Part shown: positions 17,990 through 27,188 of the stretch, in pieces | Layout: each line of letters begins with the position of its first letter | Numbering within the stretch: the first letter of the stretch is position 1 | Assembly: GCA_030812955.1 (NCBI GenBank) | Contig: JAUSTR010000001.1 | Location: 124,001 to 188,000 of the forward strand | Direction: 5' to 3' | DNA: 64,000 bases | Source of the DNA: Bacillus alveayuensis | GTDB taxonomy: Bacteria; Bacillota; Bacilli; Bacillales; Aeribacillaceae | Made by a program: the position numbers and the translations under genes | Notes under the pieces: generated by a model | Seen by the model: the letters and a program-made list of their open reading frames with translations, nothing else | What the model was told of the DNA's origin: nothing | The model's database searches: none

Positions 17990-18673
17990 ATGAAAATATC
18001 ATACCATGGACATTCAGTTGTTCAAATTGAGACGAATGGGACAAAAGTGATCATTGATCCTTTTATTAATGGCAACGAGCTTACGGATTTAAAAGTAGAG
18101 GATGTCAAGGTTGATGCGATTTTGTTAACACACGGCCATAATGATCATGTAGGAGATACAGTGGAAATAGCCAAAAGAAATAATGCCCTTGTCATTGCTC
18201 CTTTTGAGCTCGCTACATACTTAAGCTACAAAGGAATTCAAACACATGCTATGCACATTGGTGGTGCGCATACATTTGATTTTGGAAAAGTGAAACTGAC
18301 ACAAGCTTTTCATGGGTCAAGCTATTCTGATGAACAGCAAAATATCATTTATACAGGGATGCCTTCAGGAATCTTGTTTACAGCTGAAGGAAAAACGATT
18401 TATCATGCAGGAGATACTGCGTTGTTTTCTGACATGAAAATGATTGGGGAGCGTCATGAAATTGACGTAGCATTCCTGCCAATCGGTGATAACTTTACGA
18501 TGGGCCCAGAAGATGCTAGCGATGCAGCAAAATGGCTTAAGGCGAAAAGAGTTGTACCAATCCATTACAATACATTTCCTGTTATTCAACAAAACCCCCA
18601 TAGCTTTGTACAATTACTTCCTGAAGGAGTTGGAAAGGTTCTTTCACCAGGTGAGTCGATTGAGTTATCCTGA
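17990..18673 (+). CDS. ytkL: UPF0173 metal-dependent hydrolase YtkL
   Basis: A 227-residue metallo-beta-lactamase-fold protein of the UPF0173 family. The metal motif is HGHNDH (about residues 54-59), with further ligands in [19 protein letters not shown] and the C-terminal VPIHYNTFP. The start is ATG 17990 after GAGGAGGGGG; the frame is open 11 codons upstream without support. Gene order ald-ytkL is kept in related Bacillus. Substrate unknown. Confidence 0.93.
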   Translation: MKISYHGHSVVQIETNGTKVIIDPFINGNELTDLKVEDVKVDAILLTHGHNDHVGDTVEIAKRNNALVIAPFELATYLSYKGIQTHAMHIGGAHTFDFGKVKLTQAFHGSSYSDEQQNIIYTGMPSGILFTAEGKTIYHAGDTALFSDMKMIGERHEIDVAFLPIGDNFTMGPEDASDAAKWLKAKRVVPIHYNTFPVIQQNPHSFVQLLPEGVGKVLSPGESIELS

Positions 18674-18840
18674 AGTAGTTTGTAGACAAAGTCTACATAG
18701 AACGACTTTTCAGGCTGAATGAAACCCATGTCTCGAGGCACGAGCCCGATGAGGAGAGGAGATACCAAGTACGGTAATGAAGCGCGATGCGGGCGAAGTA
18801 AAAAAGAAACAAAGAATGCAATCGTTTGTGGGCAGTCTGA
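18674..18840 (+). other. Non-coding stretch with possible RNA structure
   Basis: No open frame. It contains the perfect hairpin TGTAGAC-AAA-GTCTACA (18681-18697) and a relatively GC-rich stretch at 18732-18798 (GCACGAGCCCGATG ... GCGATGCGGGC) able to form GCCC/GGGC pairs. It ends at a strong terminator. It could be the 3' UTR of ytkL or a small RNA; not identified. Confidence 0.35.
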
Positions 18841-18868
18841 AAGCTCGGCAACCGCCGAGCTTTTTTAA
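18841..18868 (+). terminator. Terminator downstream of ytkL
   Basis: A 9-bp perfect GC-rich stem (AAGCTCGGC with GCCGAGCTT) and a 3-base loop are followed by Ts. Confidence 0.93.
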
Positions 18869-18952
18869 TAATAAAAAATTATCATAAAATCGAATCAAGC
18901 CTCGTATGCAATATAGAAAGTAGGTGAAAATAAATAGGAGGAAAAGATAAAG

Positions 18953-19192
18953 TTGAAAAGATTACTTTATTTTTGTTTAAGTATTGGACTTCTTTTTTAT
19001 AGTCTTCCTTATCTTTCCGTGACAAAATCGCTTGAGCAAACTATTTTTTCTTTGACCTGGTTGATTTTTGCACTTTGTACGATCGGTGGAAACTTATACG
19101 GATATCTTGATCAAGATAAAAAATACAATGTCTTAAAAGGCAAAAAAACTACATCTAATAAGTATAAGCGTCAGCAGTCGTCATTACATTGA
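18953..19192 (+). CDS. Small two-helix membrane protein
   Basis: Not recognised. The 79-residue protein has two hydrophobic segments (about residues 4-22 and 31-52) and a basic C-terminal tail (lysine-rich, ending KYKRQQSSLH). The start is TTG 18953, nine bases after ATAGGAGGA. It lies between ytkL and ytoI on the same strand; no terminator separates it from ytoI, which begins 83 bases later. Confidence 0.65.
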   Translation: MKRLLYFCLSIGLLFYSLPYLSVTKSLEQTIFSLTWLIFALCTIGGNLYGYLDQDKKYNVLKGKKTTSNKYKRQQSSLH

Positions 19193-19275
19193 TAAGAAAC
19201 CTTTTCACCGATATAATAAAGTTGTTTAAGAAGTTGTCACATTTAATAGACTGACCAGAAAAAGGGTGAAATGGT

Positions 19276-20595
19276 TTGGCGACAAAACATGAGCAAATTT
19301 TACAATATATTGAATCATTGCCAATTGGTGAAAAAATTTCGGTTAGACAAATTGCGAAAGTGATGAATGTTAGTGAAGGCACTGCTTACCGAGCAATTAA
19401 AGATGCTGAAAATAAAGGGTATGTTAGTACGATTGAACGAGTAGGTACGATTCGAATTGAACAAAAGAAAAAGGAAAATATTGAAAAGCTTACTTATGCA
19501 GAGGTTGTCAATATTGTTGATGGACAAGTACTTGGCGGAAGAGCTGGGCTTCATAAAACGTTAAATAAATTTGTAATCGGTGCCATGAAGCTTGAGGCAA
19601 TGATGCGCTACACAGGGGCCGGCAACTTATTAATTGTTGGAAATAGAACGAAAGCTCAGCAATCTGCGTTAGAAGCCGGAGCTGCCGTTTTAATTACCGG
19701 GGGCTTTGATACAGACGAGTACAATAAAAAATTAGCGGATGAACTCGAACTTCCGATCATTTCAACGAGTTATGATACGTTTACCGTTGCCACCATGATT
19801 AACCGAGCAATATATGACCAGCTGATTAAAAAAGAAATCGTTTTAGTTGAAGATATTTTAACACCTGTTGAAAAAACTGTATCTTTAAAGCCTGATGATA
19901 AAATTGAAACATGGTATGAATATAACAAAAAGACAGGTCATGGCCGTTTCCCAGTTATTGATTCTAATTTAAAGGTAGTTGGAATCGTGACTTCCAAAGA
20001 TATAATGGGCCATGAAAAACATGCTTTGATTGAGAAAGTTATGACCAAAAATCCGATTACAGTTTCTGGAAAAACATCTGTTGCCTCCGTAGCGCAAATG
20101 ATGGTTTGGGAAGGGATCGAAATGCTTCCTGTTGTGAATTCAAGCGGGCAAATAGAAGGAATCATTAGTCGACAAGATGTGCTAAAAGCATTGCAATCCA
20201 TCCAACGACAACCACACACGGGAGAAAAGATTGATGATATTATTACTCGACAAATTGTCAATTTATCTGATGATGCGAAAGAAACAAATGTTTTCCGCTG
20301 TGAAGTAACACCGCAAATGACGAATCAATATGGAACCATTTCCTATGGAGCCTTTACTACGTTAATTACGGAAGCGGCCAACTACCATTTACGGCAGCAA
20401 AAAAAAGGGGAATTAGTAGTAGAAAATATGACGATTTATTTTCTAAAACCAGTGCAAATGGAGAGCATCATTGAAATTCATCCGAGAATTTTGGACGTAG
20501 GTAGAAAGTTCGGGAAAATCGACGTTGAAGTTTATCAAAATGGGGTAGTAGTTGGTAAGGCGATGTTAATGGTGCAGCTAATTGATCGCTATTAA
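19276..20595 (+). CDS. ytoI: YtoI: HTH, DRTGG, two CBS domains and hotdog domain
   Basis: A 439-residue multidomain regulator-like protein. Domains in order are an N-terminal winged HTH (about 1-65; ISVRQIAKVMNVSEGTAYRAIKDAENKGYV region), a DRTGG domain (about 70-185), a tandem CBS pair that usually binds adenine nucleotides (about 190-310) and a C-terminal hotdog/thioesterase-like domain (about 330-435). The start is TTG 19276 after AAAGGGTG. This layout matches B. subtilis YtoI. It may sense a nucleotide and control transcription or acyl-CoA turnover, but no target is known. Confidence 0.92.
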   Translation: MATKHEQILQYIESLPIGEKISVRQIAKVMNVSEGTAYRAIKDAENKGYVSTIERVGTIRIEQKKKENIEKLTYAEVVNIVDGQVLGGRAGLHKTLNKFVIGAMKLEAMMRYTGAGNLLIVGNRTKAQQSALEAGAAVLITGGFDTDEYNKKLADELELPIISTSYDTFTVATMINRAIYDQLIKKEIVLVEDILTPVEKTVSLKPDDKIETWYEYNKKTGHGRFPVIDSNLKVVGIVTSKDIMGHEKHALIEKVMTKNPITVSGKTSVASVAQMMVWEGIEMLPVVNSSGQIEGIISRQDVLKALQSIQRQPHTGEKIDDIITRQIVNLSDDAKETNVFRCEVTPQMTNQYGTISYGAFTTLITEAANYHLRQQKKGELVVENMTIYFLKPVQMESIIEIHPRILDVGRKFGKIDVEVYQNGVVVGKAMLMVQLIDRY

Positions 20596-20604
20596 TCATG
20601 AAAA

Positions 20605-20637
20605 GGACAGGCCTTTCACTGGACCCTGTCCCTTTTT
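20605..20637. terminator. Bidirectional terminator between ytoI and ytpI
   Basis: A 7-bp stem (GGACAGG with CCTGTCC) is followed by CTTTTT on the plus strand and TTTT on the minus strand, between convergent genes. Confidence 0.85.
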
Positions 20638-20642
20638 GACTT

Positions 20643-20942
20643 TTATCTTGATTCTTCGGCTTCTTTAACCGCTAAAAGGTAGTAATGTTTGTATGCCTTA
20701 TAGCCAGCCCATGAGCTTAAAGCACCAATGAGAATAAATATAATACCGACAATAAGCGAAACAGTTGAACGAAATAAAAATAGTTGATTTAAACCGAAAA
20801 AGAAAACAAATAAGCCCAGTGCGATGCTCGATTTAGTTGAGATCCATTGTTTCTCCATAGGTTTTTTCGCTTGAAAAAATTTTATTTTATAAAATACATA
20901 AAAAGAGAGGGAAAGGACAATAAGAATAACAAATACTGGCAT
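20643..20942 (-). CDS. ytpI: YtpI-family membrane protein
   Basis: A 99-residue protein with three predicted hydrophobic segments (about residues 2-20, 42-60 and 64-84) and a charged loop between the first two. The start is the ATG at 20940-20942, preceded on the minus strand by GGAGGTT; the frame is open 9 codons further. The family is confined to Bacillaceae and lies between ytoI and nrnA. It is divergent from nrnA. Function unknown. Confidence 0.87.
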   Translation of the reverse strand: MPVFVILIVLSLSFYVFYKIKFFQAKKPMEKQWISTKSSIALGLFVFFFGLNQLFLFRSTVSLIVGIIFILIGALSSWAGYKAYKHYYLLAVKEAEESR

Positions 20943-21076
20943 AAAACAACCTCCATCATTAAAATCCAATTATTATTTTAATGCTTCTAGAATGAAATTA
21001 CCAATAACTCTTCATTTATTTCTCTAGAATATGGTTTAATAATGATAGAAAAGTCATGATAAAGAAGGAGAATGTA

Positions 21077-22015
21077 ATGAAAAAGGAAATTTTAGAAAAA
21101 ATTAAGCAATATGACAAAATTATTATTCACCGCCATGTTCGTCCAGATCCTGATGCATATGGGTCTCAATGTGGATTAGCAGAGCTTTTAAAAAGCTCAT
21201 TTCCTAGTAAACAAATTTTTGTTGTTGGAGAAGAAGATCCATCCCTCGAATTTTTGTATAAAATGGACCAAATTGATGATCATGAGTACGACGGAGCTCT
21301 TGTCATTGTTTGCGATACGGCCAATCAAGAGCGTATTAGTGATCAAAGATATAATAAAGGGGACTTTTTAATCAAAATCGACCATCATCCGAATGAAGAT
21401 GCATATGGTGATTTATTGTGGGTTGATACGAGTGCAAGCTCAGTTAGTGAAATGATATATGAATTTTACTTATACGGAAAAGATTTTGGCCTTTCAATGT
21501 CAAAAGAGTGTGCTCGGCTTATTTATGCTGGAATTGTAGGGGACACAGGTAGGTTTTTATTTCCAAGTACAACGAAAAAAACGTTTAAATATGCTAGTGA
21601 ATTAATTGAATATGACTTCTCCTATACAGACTTATATAATGAAATGTATAAAACGAAGCTTAATGTAGCTAAATTACACGGATATTTATTACAAAACTTT
21701 ACGATGTTCAAGTCTGGTGCTGCTTATATCAAAATGACAAAACAATTGTTGCAAGAATACAACGTTCTCCCTTCTGAAGCATCTCAATTAGTTGGAGCGC
21801 TTGGGAATATTGAAGGATTAAAGGCTTGGGTATTTTTCATTGAAGAAAAAGAACAAATTCGTGTTCGCTTCCGTTCAAAAGGACCTATCATAAACGAATT
21901 AGCCAAAAAATTTAATGGTGGAGGCCACCCATTAGCAGCTGGGGCAACCATTTACAACTGGGATGAAGCTGACAAAATTATTGCCGAGCTAGAGGCGCTT
22001 TGTGAAAATGCATAA
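21077..22015 (+). CDS. nrnA: NrnA oligoribonuclease / pAp phosphatase
   Basis: DHH-family phosphoesterase that degrades 2-5 nt RNA and dephosphorylates 3'-phosphoadenosine 5'-phosphate. The 312-residue protein has the metal motifs RPDPDAYGS (about residues 22-30), DTAN and DHH in the N-terminal domain, and the DHHA1 motif FNGGGHPLAAG near the C-terminus. The start is ATG 21077 after GAAGGAG; an upstream in-frame start adds 7 residues. Single-gene unit with a long hairpin downstream. Confidence 0.96.
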   Translation: MKKEILEKIKQYDKIIIHRHVRPDPDAYGSQCGLAELLKSSFPSKQIFVVGEEDPSLEFLYKMDQIDDHEYDGALVIVCDTANQERISDQRYNKGDFLIKIDHHPNEDAYGDLLWVDTSASSVSEMIYEFYLYGKDFGLSMSKECARLIYAGIVGDTGRFLFPSTTKKTFKYASELIEYDFSYTDLYNEMYKTKLNVAKLHGYLLQNFTMFKSGAAYIKMTKQLLQEYNVLPSEASQLVGALGNIEGLKAWVFFIEEKEQIRVRFRSKGPIINELAKKFNGGGHPLAAGATIYNWDEADKIIAELEALCENA

Positions 22016-22025
22016 ATAAATAAAA

Positions 22026-22068
22026 GGGGTCCAAAAAGTCAGTTAACGTGACTTTTTGGACAGCCCCA
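22026..22068 (+). terminator. Long hairpin after nrnA without T-run
   Basis: GGGGTCCAAAAAGTCA pairs with TGACTTTTTGGACAGCCCC, 16 pairs with one 3-base bulge. It is not followed by a T-tract, so it may stabilise the 3' end or terminate poorly. Confidence 0.55.
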
Positions 22069-22181
22069 GTGATTCATAAGTCTGCAACATTTTTTGAATG
22101 GCTGTAATATTTTTACTGAATTATGGAATAAAGAGTAAGAGGGAGCTAATGAAGGCGGATCATGAGTATGAGGCTCAGAAG

Positions 22182-22373
22182 CTATTGTTCTTCGCGAACA
22201 GGAATAAACCAGCAGCCGAATTCAGTGACATCTTCATATACTTTTATATTTTCACATTCTAGCTCCTTTTTAATTAAGCTCACTAAATTTGCAGATTCCG
22301 CATATGCAGATCTACCTTTTCGAATTTGATTCACTTTTTCTTTAGCCATTTGTTTATGGTCAATGACAAACAT
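22182..22373 (-). CDS. Small conserved-looking hypothetical protein
   Basis: Encodes 63 residues beginning MFVIDHKQMAKEKVNQIRKG, with a mixed charged sequence and a C-terminal CWFIPVREE. No family is recognised; B. subtilis has a small ytzJ gene near here that could correspond. The start was set at ATG 22371-22373, eight bases after GGAGGAA; a GTG two codons upstream sits too close to it. It lies on the same strand as ytrHI, but a repeat element and about 370 bases separate them. Confidence 0.55.
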   Translation of the reverse strand: MFVIDHKQMAKEKVNQIRKGRSAYAESANLVSLIKKELECENIKVYEDVTEFGCWFIPVREEQ

Positions 22374-22609
22374 TTTCACTTCCTCCTTTCACTTTTTTTT
22401 GCTCGCTGTACGAAATCACGTTACGCTGTAAAATGATTCCATTTTCTCTTTGAGAAGTTTTGCGTTTTAAGAGCTGTAATTGGTACTTTTACAATTATGA
22501 TATTTCTTTATCTTTATTGTATCCAAAAATAAAAATAAATGCGATAAAATTAAAAAATATTCAAAAAACTTTCAAGTTTTTTTATTAGTTGTTCACATTT
22601 TTAAATAAG
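22374..22609. other. AT-rich gap without genes
   Basis: No open frame, hairpin or recognised promoter pair; it must hold the minus-strand promoter of the 63-residue gene. Confidence 0.4.
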
Positions 22610-22611
22610 AA

Positions 22612-22733
22612 GGCTCTTTTCTAAAAGATTGTTGCTTTACAACCATAGCTTTTCGACTGTCCAGGCAAGCGACACGCTTGCTATCTCCCACTTTAGTGTG
22701 ACGTGAACCGAACAAAGTTTACGAAAAAAGCCT
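22612..22733 (-). mobile_element. GGCTSTTTTC palindromic element, copy B (short form)
   Basis: On the plus strand it begins GGCTCTTTTCTAAAAG and ends TTTACGAAAAAAGCC, so it is inverted relative to copy A and points along ytrI. Flanks AATAAGAA (22604-22611) and TATAAGAA (22734-22741) agree at 7 of 8 bases. Half of the GAACCGAAC arm and the TCGGACAAAT arm are deleted. It starts 12 bases after the ytrI stop. Confidence 0.78.
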
Positions 22734-22745
22734 ATAAGAAAGGAA

Positions 22746-23249
22746 TTATTTTACAGAAACAATTTCGATTTCTACAATAATCGTTGTAGAAATGACAAGT
22801 TGTGATACTTTTGCTTTATATTCTTTATCCTCCACCTTAAATTCCTCATTTTCAATAGCTTTCGTGATTAAATGTCTAGTGTTAATCACACTTTCAATAT
22901 CTTTCGCTTTCAAGTCTGATAAATCTTCTTCAACGTGCTTTTTTATTAAGTATTCCATAATTTTATCCAATTTATAACGCTCAGCATTTTTAATGTTCAC
23001 TTTTATATTTTGGACAGTTAATAATTTTTCGTTTTGATCATTTAATTTTTGGATGTCTTCCTTCCAAATTTTGTTTTCTTTTCTCAACTGTTTAATGGTA
23101 TCTTTTTGCTTCGTAATGATTTCGACGTTTTTTTCCTGAAGAACACTATATGAATATAAAAAAAATCCCCAGCTAATCATCGCTCCGAAAACCATTCCAA
23201 CAAAAAAGCGCTGCCAAGATGGCTTTTGATAATACGGTGGGATTCTCAT
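22746..23249 (-). CDS. ytrI: Sporulation membrane protein YtrI
   Basis: A 167-residue protein with one membrane segment near the N-terminus (FFVGMVFGAMISWGFFLYSY) followed by a coiled coil (QEKNVEIITKQKDTIKQLRK onward) and a C-terminal soluble domain. The start is ATG 23247-23249, which overlaps the ytrH stop as ATGA. ytrH-ytrI is a sigma-E sporulation pair in B. subtilis needed for full spore quality. The protein probably sits in the mother-cell membrane; biochemistry unknown. Confidence 0.88.
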   Translation of the reverse strand: MRIPPYYQKPSWQRFFVGMVFGAMISWGFFLYSYSVLQEKNVEIITKQKDTIKQLRKENKIWKEDIQKLNDQNEKLLTVQNIKVNIKNAERYKLDKIMEYLIKKHVEEDLSDLKAKDIESVINTRHLITKAIENEEFKVEDKEYKAKVSQLVISTTIIVEIEIVSVK

Positions 23250-23584
23250 GATGACACATGCTCCTGAGTAAACCAAGTAATGAGTAGCCAGCCTGTTTGC
23301 GCCCCTCCCATTGCTGACATAATAAGGAGAATTTGCTTCACAATATCCTTTGTAGCTCCATCAAAAAGCCCTCGTTCAAAACTGTAAAATGTATCGAAAG
23401 TGCCGCCAATGGCTGCAACAAGTGCCCAAATCTTTAGTTTGTTTGCTAACCTGAATATAGAGGTAAGCGGTGCCTCTCCTACTAAATATGCCCCAATCCC
23501 TCCGATTAATGCTCCCCCAAATAAAACACCAAAAGCAATAAAATACACTTTTATAAATGTTGAAATAAATGCTTCTGAATGCAT
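23246..23584 (-). CDS. ytrH: Sporulation membrane protein YtrH
   Basis: A 112-residue integral membrane protein with three hydrophobic segments (glycine-rich FGVLFGGALIGGIGAYLVG, then KIWALVAAIGGTFDTFYSF, then a C-terminal MSAMGGAQTGWLLITW). The start is ATG after AAAGGATG on the minus strand. The stop overlaps the ytrI start by 4 bases. Conserved in spore formers; a candidate sigma-E promoter lies upstream. Confidence 0.9.
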   Translation of the reverse strand: MHSEAFISTFIKVYFIAFGVLFGGALIGGIGAYLVGEAPLTSIFRLANKLKIWALVAAIGGTFDTFYSFERGLFDGATKDIVKQILLIMSAMGGAQTGWLLITWFTQEHVSS

Positions 23585-23607
23585 ATGACATCATCCTTTC
23601 GATACTA

Positions 23608-23635
23608 TATATATGGACAAACACAAAATATATCC
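23608..23635 (-). promoter_or_regulatory. Candidate sigma-E promoter of ytrHI
   Basis: On the minus strand, GGATATA (23629-23635) and CATATATA (23608-23615) are separated by 13 bases, close to the sigma-E pattern KMATATT-N14-CATACAHT. The -10 is not perfect and the region is AT-rich. Confidence 0.45.
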
Positions 23636-23740
23636 CTCATGGTCGAGATGCCTACAATGAATAAAAGCAATTTCGCTTTATTTGTATAATGGAATAAGAC
23701 TATAATGAGGTATAACATTAGTGAAAAGGTGGGAGTTTGA

Positions 23741-26700
23741 TTGTCATTCGTTCACCTTCAAGTAAAAAGTGCTTACAGCTTGCTTTCGAGTGCTGCAAGT
23801 ATACATAAGTTAGTAGAAGAAGCGGAAAAAAACGGATTTTCTGCCCTTGCTCTTACAGATGAACATGTTATGTATGGGGCTATTGCTTTTTATAAATTGT
23901 GCAAAAAAAAGGGAATTAAACCAATTTTAGGTTTAACTGCTTCTGTACAAATAAAAGAAGAAGCCTATCCCTTTGTTCTGTTAGCAAAAAATCATAACGG
24001 ATACAAAAATTTATTAAAAATGAGCAGCCTCCTGCAAACAAAATATCGGAAAGGGCTTCCACTTTCTTTATTTAAGTCGTACTGTCATGATTTATTTGTC
24101 CTAACTCCTGGAATGAACGGGATTATTGAACGACTCCTTCTAGAAGAAAAAAGAGAAGAAGCCTATAAAGCGGCTTTATATTTTCAACAAATGATGGAGG
24201 AGGACTCTTTTTATCTGTCGGTTCAACAACATGGATTAAAAGAGGAAAAAATTTTACTAGAAAAGCTTCGGAAGCTAGGAGCTGAGCTAAACATTCCGCT
24301 CGTTGCTACAAACGATGTTTTATACGTTCATCGAGAGGATGCTTTTGCCCAGCATTGTTTAGTGGCCATTAAAAACGGAACACAAATTGAGCAGGGAGAA
24401 GAAGCGTTCATAAATAAGAATTATCATTTGAAATCGATAAATGAAATGATGGAGCTATTTAAAGAGACTCCGGAAGCGATTCGTAACGCAGAGAAGATTG
24501 CGAATCAATGTCAACTTGATTTGCGTCTTGGACAGCTGAATCTTCCTAAATATCCTGTTCCGGAAGGCTTGGAAAAAAATCAATACTTAGAACAATTATG
24601 TTTAGAGGGTTTAAAAAAGAGAATTCCAAATCCGACAGATGAATACGTTGACAGACTCCTTTACGAACTTGATATTATTAAAAAAATGCAGTTTAGTGAT
24701 TATTTTTTAATTGTTTGGGATTTCATGAGGTATGCACATGAACAAGGAATTGTAACAGGACCTGGACGTGGCTCAGCTGCTGGGTCATTAGTTGCCTATG
24801 TCTTAAATATTACAGACGTCGATCCGATTAAATATCATTTACTGTTTGAGAGATTTCTGAATCCTGAGAGAGTCACAATGCCTGATATTGATATTGACTT
24901 CCCTGATACGCGCAGGGATGAAATGATTTCATATGTGGCGAAAAAGTACGGAAAAGCACATGTGGCCCAAATTATTACTTTTGGTACGTTAGCGGCAAAA
25001 GCAGCGATTCGAGATGTAGCAAGGGTGTTAGGGGCTTCACAAAAAGAGGTGGATTTATTGGCAAAGCTCATACCTTCAAAGCCTGGCATTACATTAAGAG
25101 AAGCATATGAGGAGTCAGCATCTCTTAGGGAAAGAATATCCCAATCAGTACTTGCCAAGAAAATTTTTGATATTGCAGTGAAGGTTGAAGGTCTTCCGCG
25201 TCATTCATCAACACATGCTGCAGGCGTTGTTATTAGTGAAAAGCCTTTAACAGAAATGATTCCTATTCAAGAAGGACATCATGACATTTATTTAACGCAA
25301 TTTTCAATGGAGCATTTAGAAGATGTCGGCTTGTTAAAAATGGATTTTTTAGGGTTACGCAATTTAACATTAATCGAGAATATAAAAGCTTTAATTCAAA
25401 AATATGAAGGAAAAAAAATATCCTTTGAACAAATTGGATATGAAGATGATTTAACGTTTTCCATCCTTTCAAAAGGAGATACAACTGGGGTCTTCCAGTT
25501 AGAATCAGAGGGAATGCGTCATGTATTAAAGAGGCTAAAGCCATCGTCGCTTGAAGACATCGTTGCGGTGAATGCCTTGTATAGACCCGGTCCAATGGAA
25601 AATATCCCTTTATTTATAGACCGTAAACATGGACGATTACCTATTCAATACCCACACGATGATTTAAAAGACATTTTAAAAAACACATATGGGATCATTG
25701 TTTATCAAGAACAAATTATGGAAATTGCAGCAAAAATGGCTGGGTTTTCATTAGGTGAAGCGGATTTACTAAGGAGAGCAGTAGGGAAAAAAATAAAATC
25801 ATTGTTAGATGAAAAGAGAGATCATTTTGTTCTGGGATGTATCCGTAAAGGATATACAAAAGAAGCAGCGAATCATGTTTATGATTTAATTGTTAAATTT
25901 GCCAACTACGGTTTTAACAGAAGTCATGCTGTCGCCTACAGCATGATTGCGTTTCAGTTAGCATATTTAAAAGCTCATTATCCGCTCTATTTTATGTCAG
26001 CGTTATTAACGAGTGTAAGTGGGAATGAAAGCAAGATTGCACAATATATTAGAGAAGGCAAACAGAAAGGGATTCGCTTTTTACCGCCATCCATTAATAA
26101 AAGCGGTGATCATTTTTTAGTTGAACAAGGTGGGATTCGATATAGCTTAGCCTCGATCAAAAATGTCGGATATTCAGCCTTAAAAGAAATTTTTACAGAG
26201 CGAAAGAAAAGGCCGTTTACAGACTTATTTGACTTTTGTGTTCGAATTTCCCCTAAATCGGTAAACCGCCGCACAATAGAGTCACTTATTTTTTCTGGGG
26301 CAATGGATGAGTTTGGAGAGGATCGCGCTACCTTGTTAGCATCTATTGATGTTGCTTTGAATCATGCAGAGCTTTTAAAAATGGATGATAAAGAGCAAAT
26401 GGATTTGTTTTTAGAGGAAGAAATGAATATTAAGCCGAAGTATGTTAAAGTGGAACCATTAAATATAGAGGAAAAGTTAAAATTTGAAAAACAGGTTTTA
26501 GGTTTTTATTTTTCCAGTCACCCTGTAGATTCGTTTGCGGCTGTTTTGAATGCAGAAGGGGCGATCCAAATTGCAAATAGCCTAAACAAGGTTGATCAAC
26601 AAGTTAAATTAGGTGCTTATTTAATGAATGTAAAACCCATTCGAACAAAAAAAGGGGAAACGATGGCGTTTGCTCATTTGTCAGATAGCAGTGGCGAAAT

Positions 26701-27094
26701 AGATGCAGTCATTTTTCCAAGCCATTTCCGTAAATATCGTGATAAACTTAAAAATGGAACGGTCGTCCTGCTCGCTGGTAAAATAGAGAAAAGACAAAAT
26801 CAGCTTCAATTGATTGTCAATCATGTCCATTCAATAGAAGAATTAAAAGAGAAAAAAAGAGAAGGTGCTTTGTTTCTGAAAATTGAAGAAGAAACAAAGA
26901 AAAAGGGGAATTTATATAAACTAAAAGAAATTATCAGACGCTATCCTGGATCAGTTCCTGTATACGTATACTATGAATTTCTCCAAAAAACCGTTAAGCT
27001 GCCAGCTGATTTTTCAGTTGAACCGAATCCGGTATGTGTACAAAGATTATCAGAAATTCTAGGAAGACAAAATGTAGTTTTCAAGAAGGAATAG
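23741..27094 (+). CDS. dnaE: DNA polymerase III alpha subunit DnaE
   Basis: Replicative polymerase that in B. subtilis extends RNA primers before hand-off to PolC. The 1117-residue protein has an N-terminal PHP domain, the palm motif PDIDIDFPD with the catalytic aspartates (about residues 380-388), GPGRGSAAGS, the tau-binding helix-hairpin-helix region and a C-terminal OB fold. It has no inserted 3'-5' exonuclease domain, as expected for DnaE rather than PolC. The start is TTG 23741 after AAAAGGTGGGAG. The gene is divergent from ytrHI. Confidence 0.97.
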   Translation: MSFVHLQVKSAYSLLSSAASIHKLVEEAEKNGFSALALTDEHVMYGAIAFYKLCKKKGIKPILGLTASVQIKEEAYPFVLLAKNHNGYKNLLKMSSLLQTKYRKGLPLSLFKSYCHDLFVLTPGMNGIIERLLLEEKREEAYKAALYFQQMMEEDSFYLSVQQHGLKEEKILLEKLRKLGAELNIPLVATNDVLYVHREDAFAQHCLVAIKNGTQIEQGEEAFINKNYHLKSINEMMELFKETPEAIRNAEKIANQCQLDLRLGQLNLPKYPVPEGLEKNQYLEQLCLEGLKKRIPNPTDEYVDRLLYELDIIKKMQFSDYFLIVWDFMRYAHEQGIVTGPGRGSAAGSLVAYVLNITDVDPIKYHLLFERFLNPERVTMPDIDIDFPDTRRDEMISYVAKKYGKAHVAQIITFGTLAAKAAIRDVARVLGASQKEVDLLAKLIPSKPGITLREAYEESASLRERISQSVLAKKIFDIAVKVEGLPRHSSTHAAGVVISEKPLTEMIPIQEGHHDIYLTQFSMEHLEDVGLLKMDFLGLRNLTLIENIKALIQKYEGKKISFEQIGYEDDLTFSILSKGDTTGVFQLESEGMRHVLKRLKPSSLEDIVAVNALYRPGPMENIPLFIDRKHGRLPIQYPHDDLKDILKNTYGIIVYQEQIMEIAAKMAGFSLGEADLLRRAVGKKIKSLLDEKRDHFVLGCIRKGYTKEAANHVYDLIVKFANYGFNRSHAVAYSMIAFQLAYLKAHYPLYFMSALLTSVSGNESKIAQYIREGKQKGIRFLPPSINKSGDHFLVEQGGIRYSLASIKNVGYSALKEIFTERKKRPFTDLFDFCVRISPKSVNRRTIESLIFSGAMDEFGEDRATLLASIDVALNHAELLKMDDKEQMDLFLEEEMNIKPKYVKVEPLNIEEKLKFEKQVLGFYFSSHPVDSFAAVLNAEGAIQIANSLNKVDQQVKLGAYLMNVKPIRTKKGETMAFAHLSDSSGEIDAVIFPSHFRKYRDKLKNGTVVLLAGKIEKRQNQLQLIVNHVHSIEELKEKKREGALFLKIEEETKKKGNLYKLKEIIRRYPGSVPVYVYYEFLQKTVKLPADFSVEPNPVCVQRLSEILGRQNVVFKKE

Positions 27095-27188
27095 CTCCTC
27101 TTTACAATAAATAAAAATATGGTATATTGAATAAGTAACATAGTGGTCAGACCACCTATAACACATAGTCTCATAAGGAGTGATTAAA

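Noticed and set aside
18732-18798. Group II intron domain V-like string (GAGCC..GATGAGG ... AAGTACGGT)
   Set aside because: The two halves do not pair as a domain V hairpin should, there is no GAAA tetraloop and no reverse transcriptase gene nearby.
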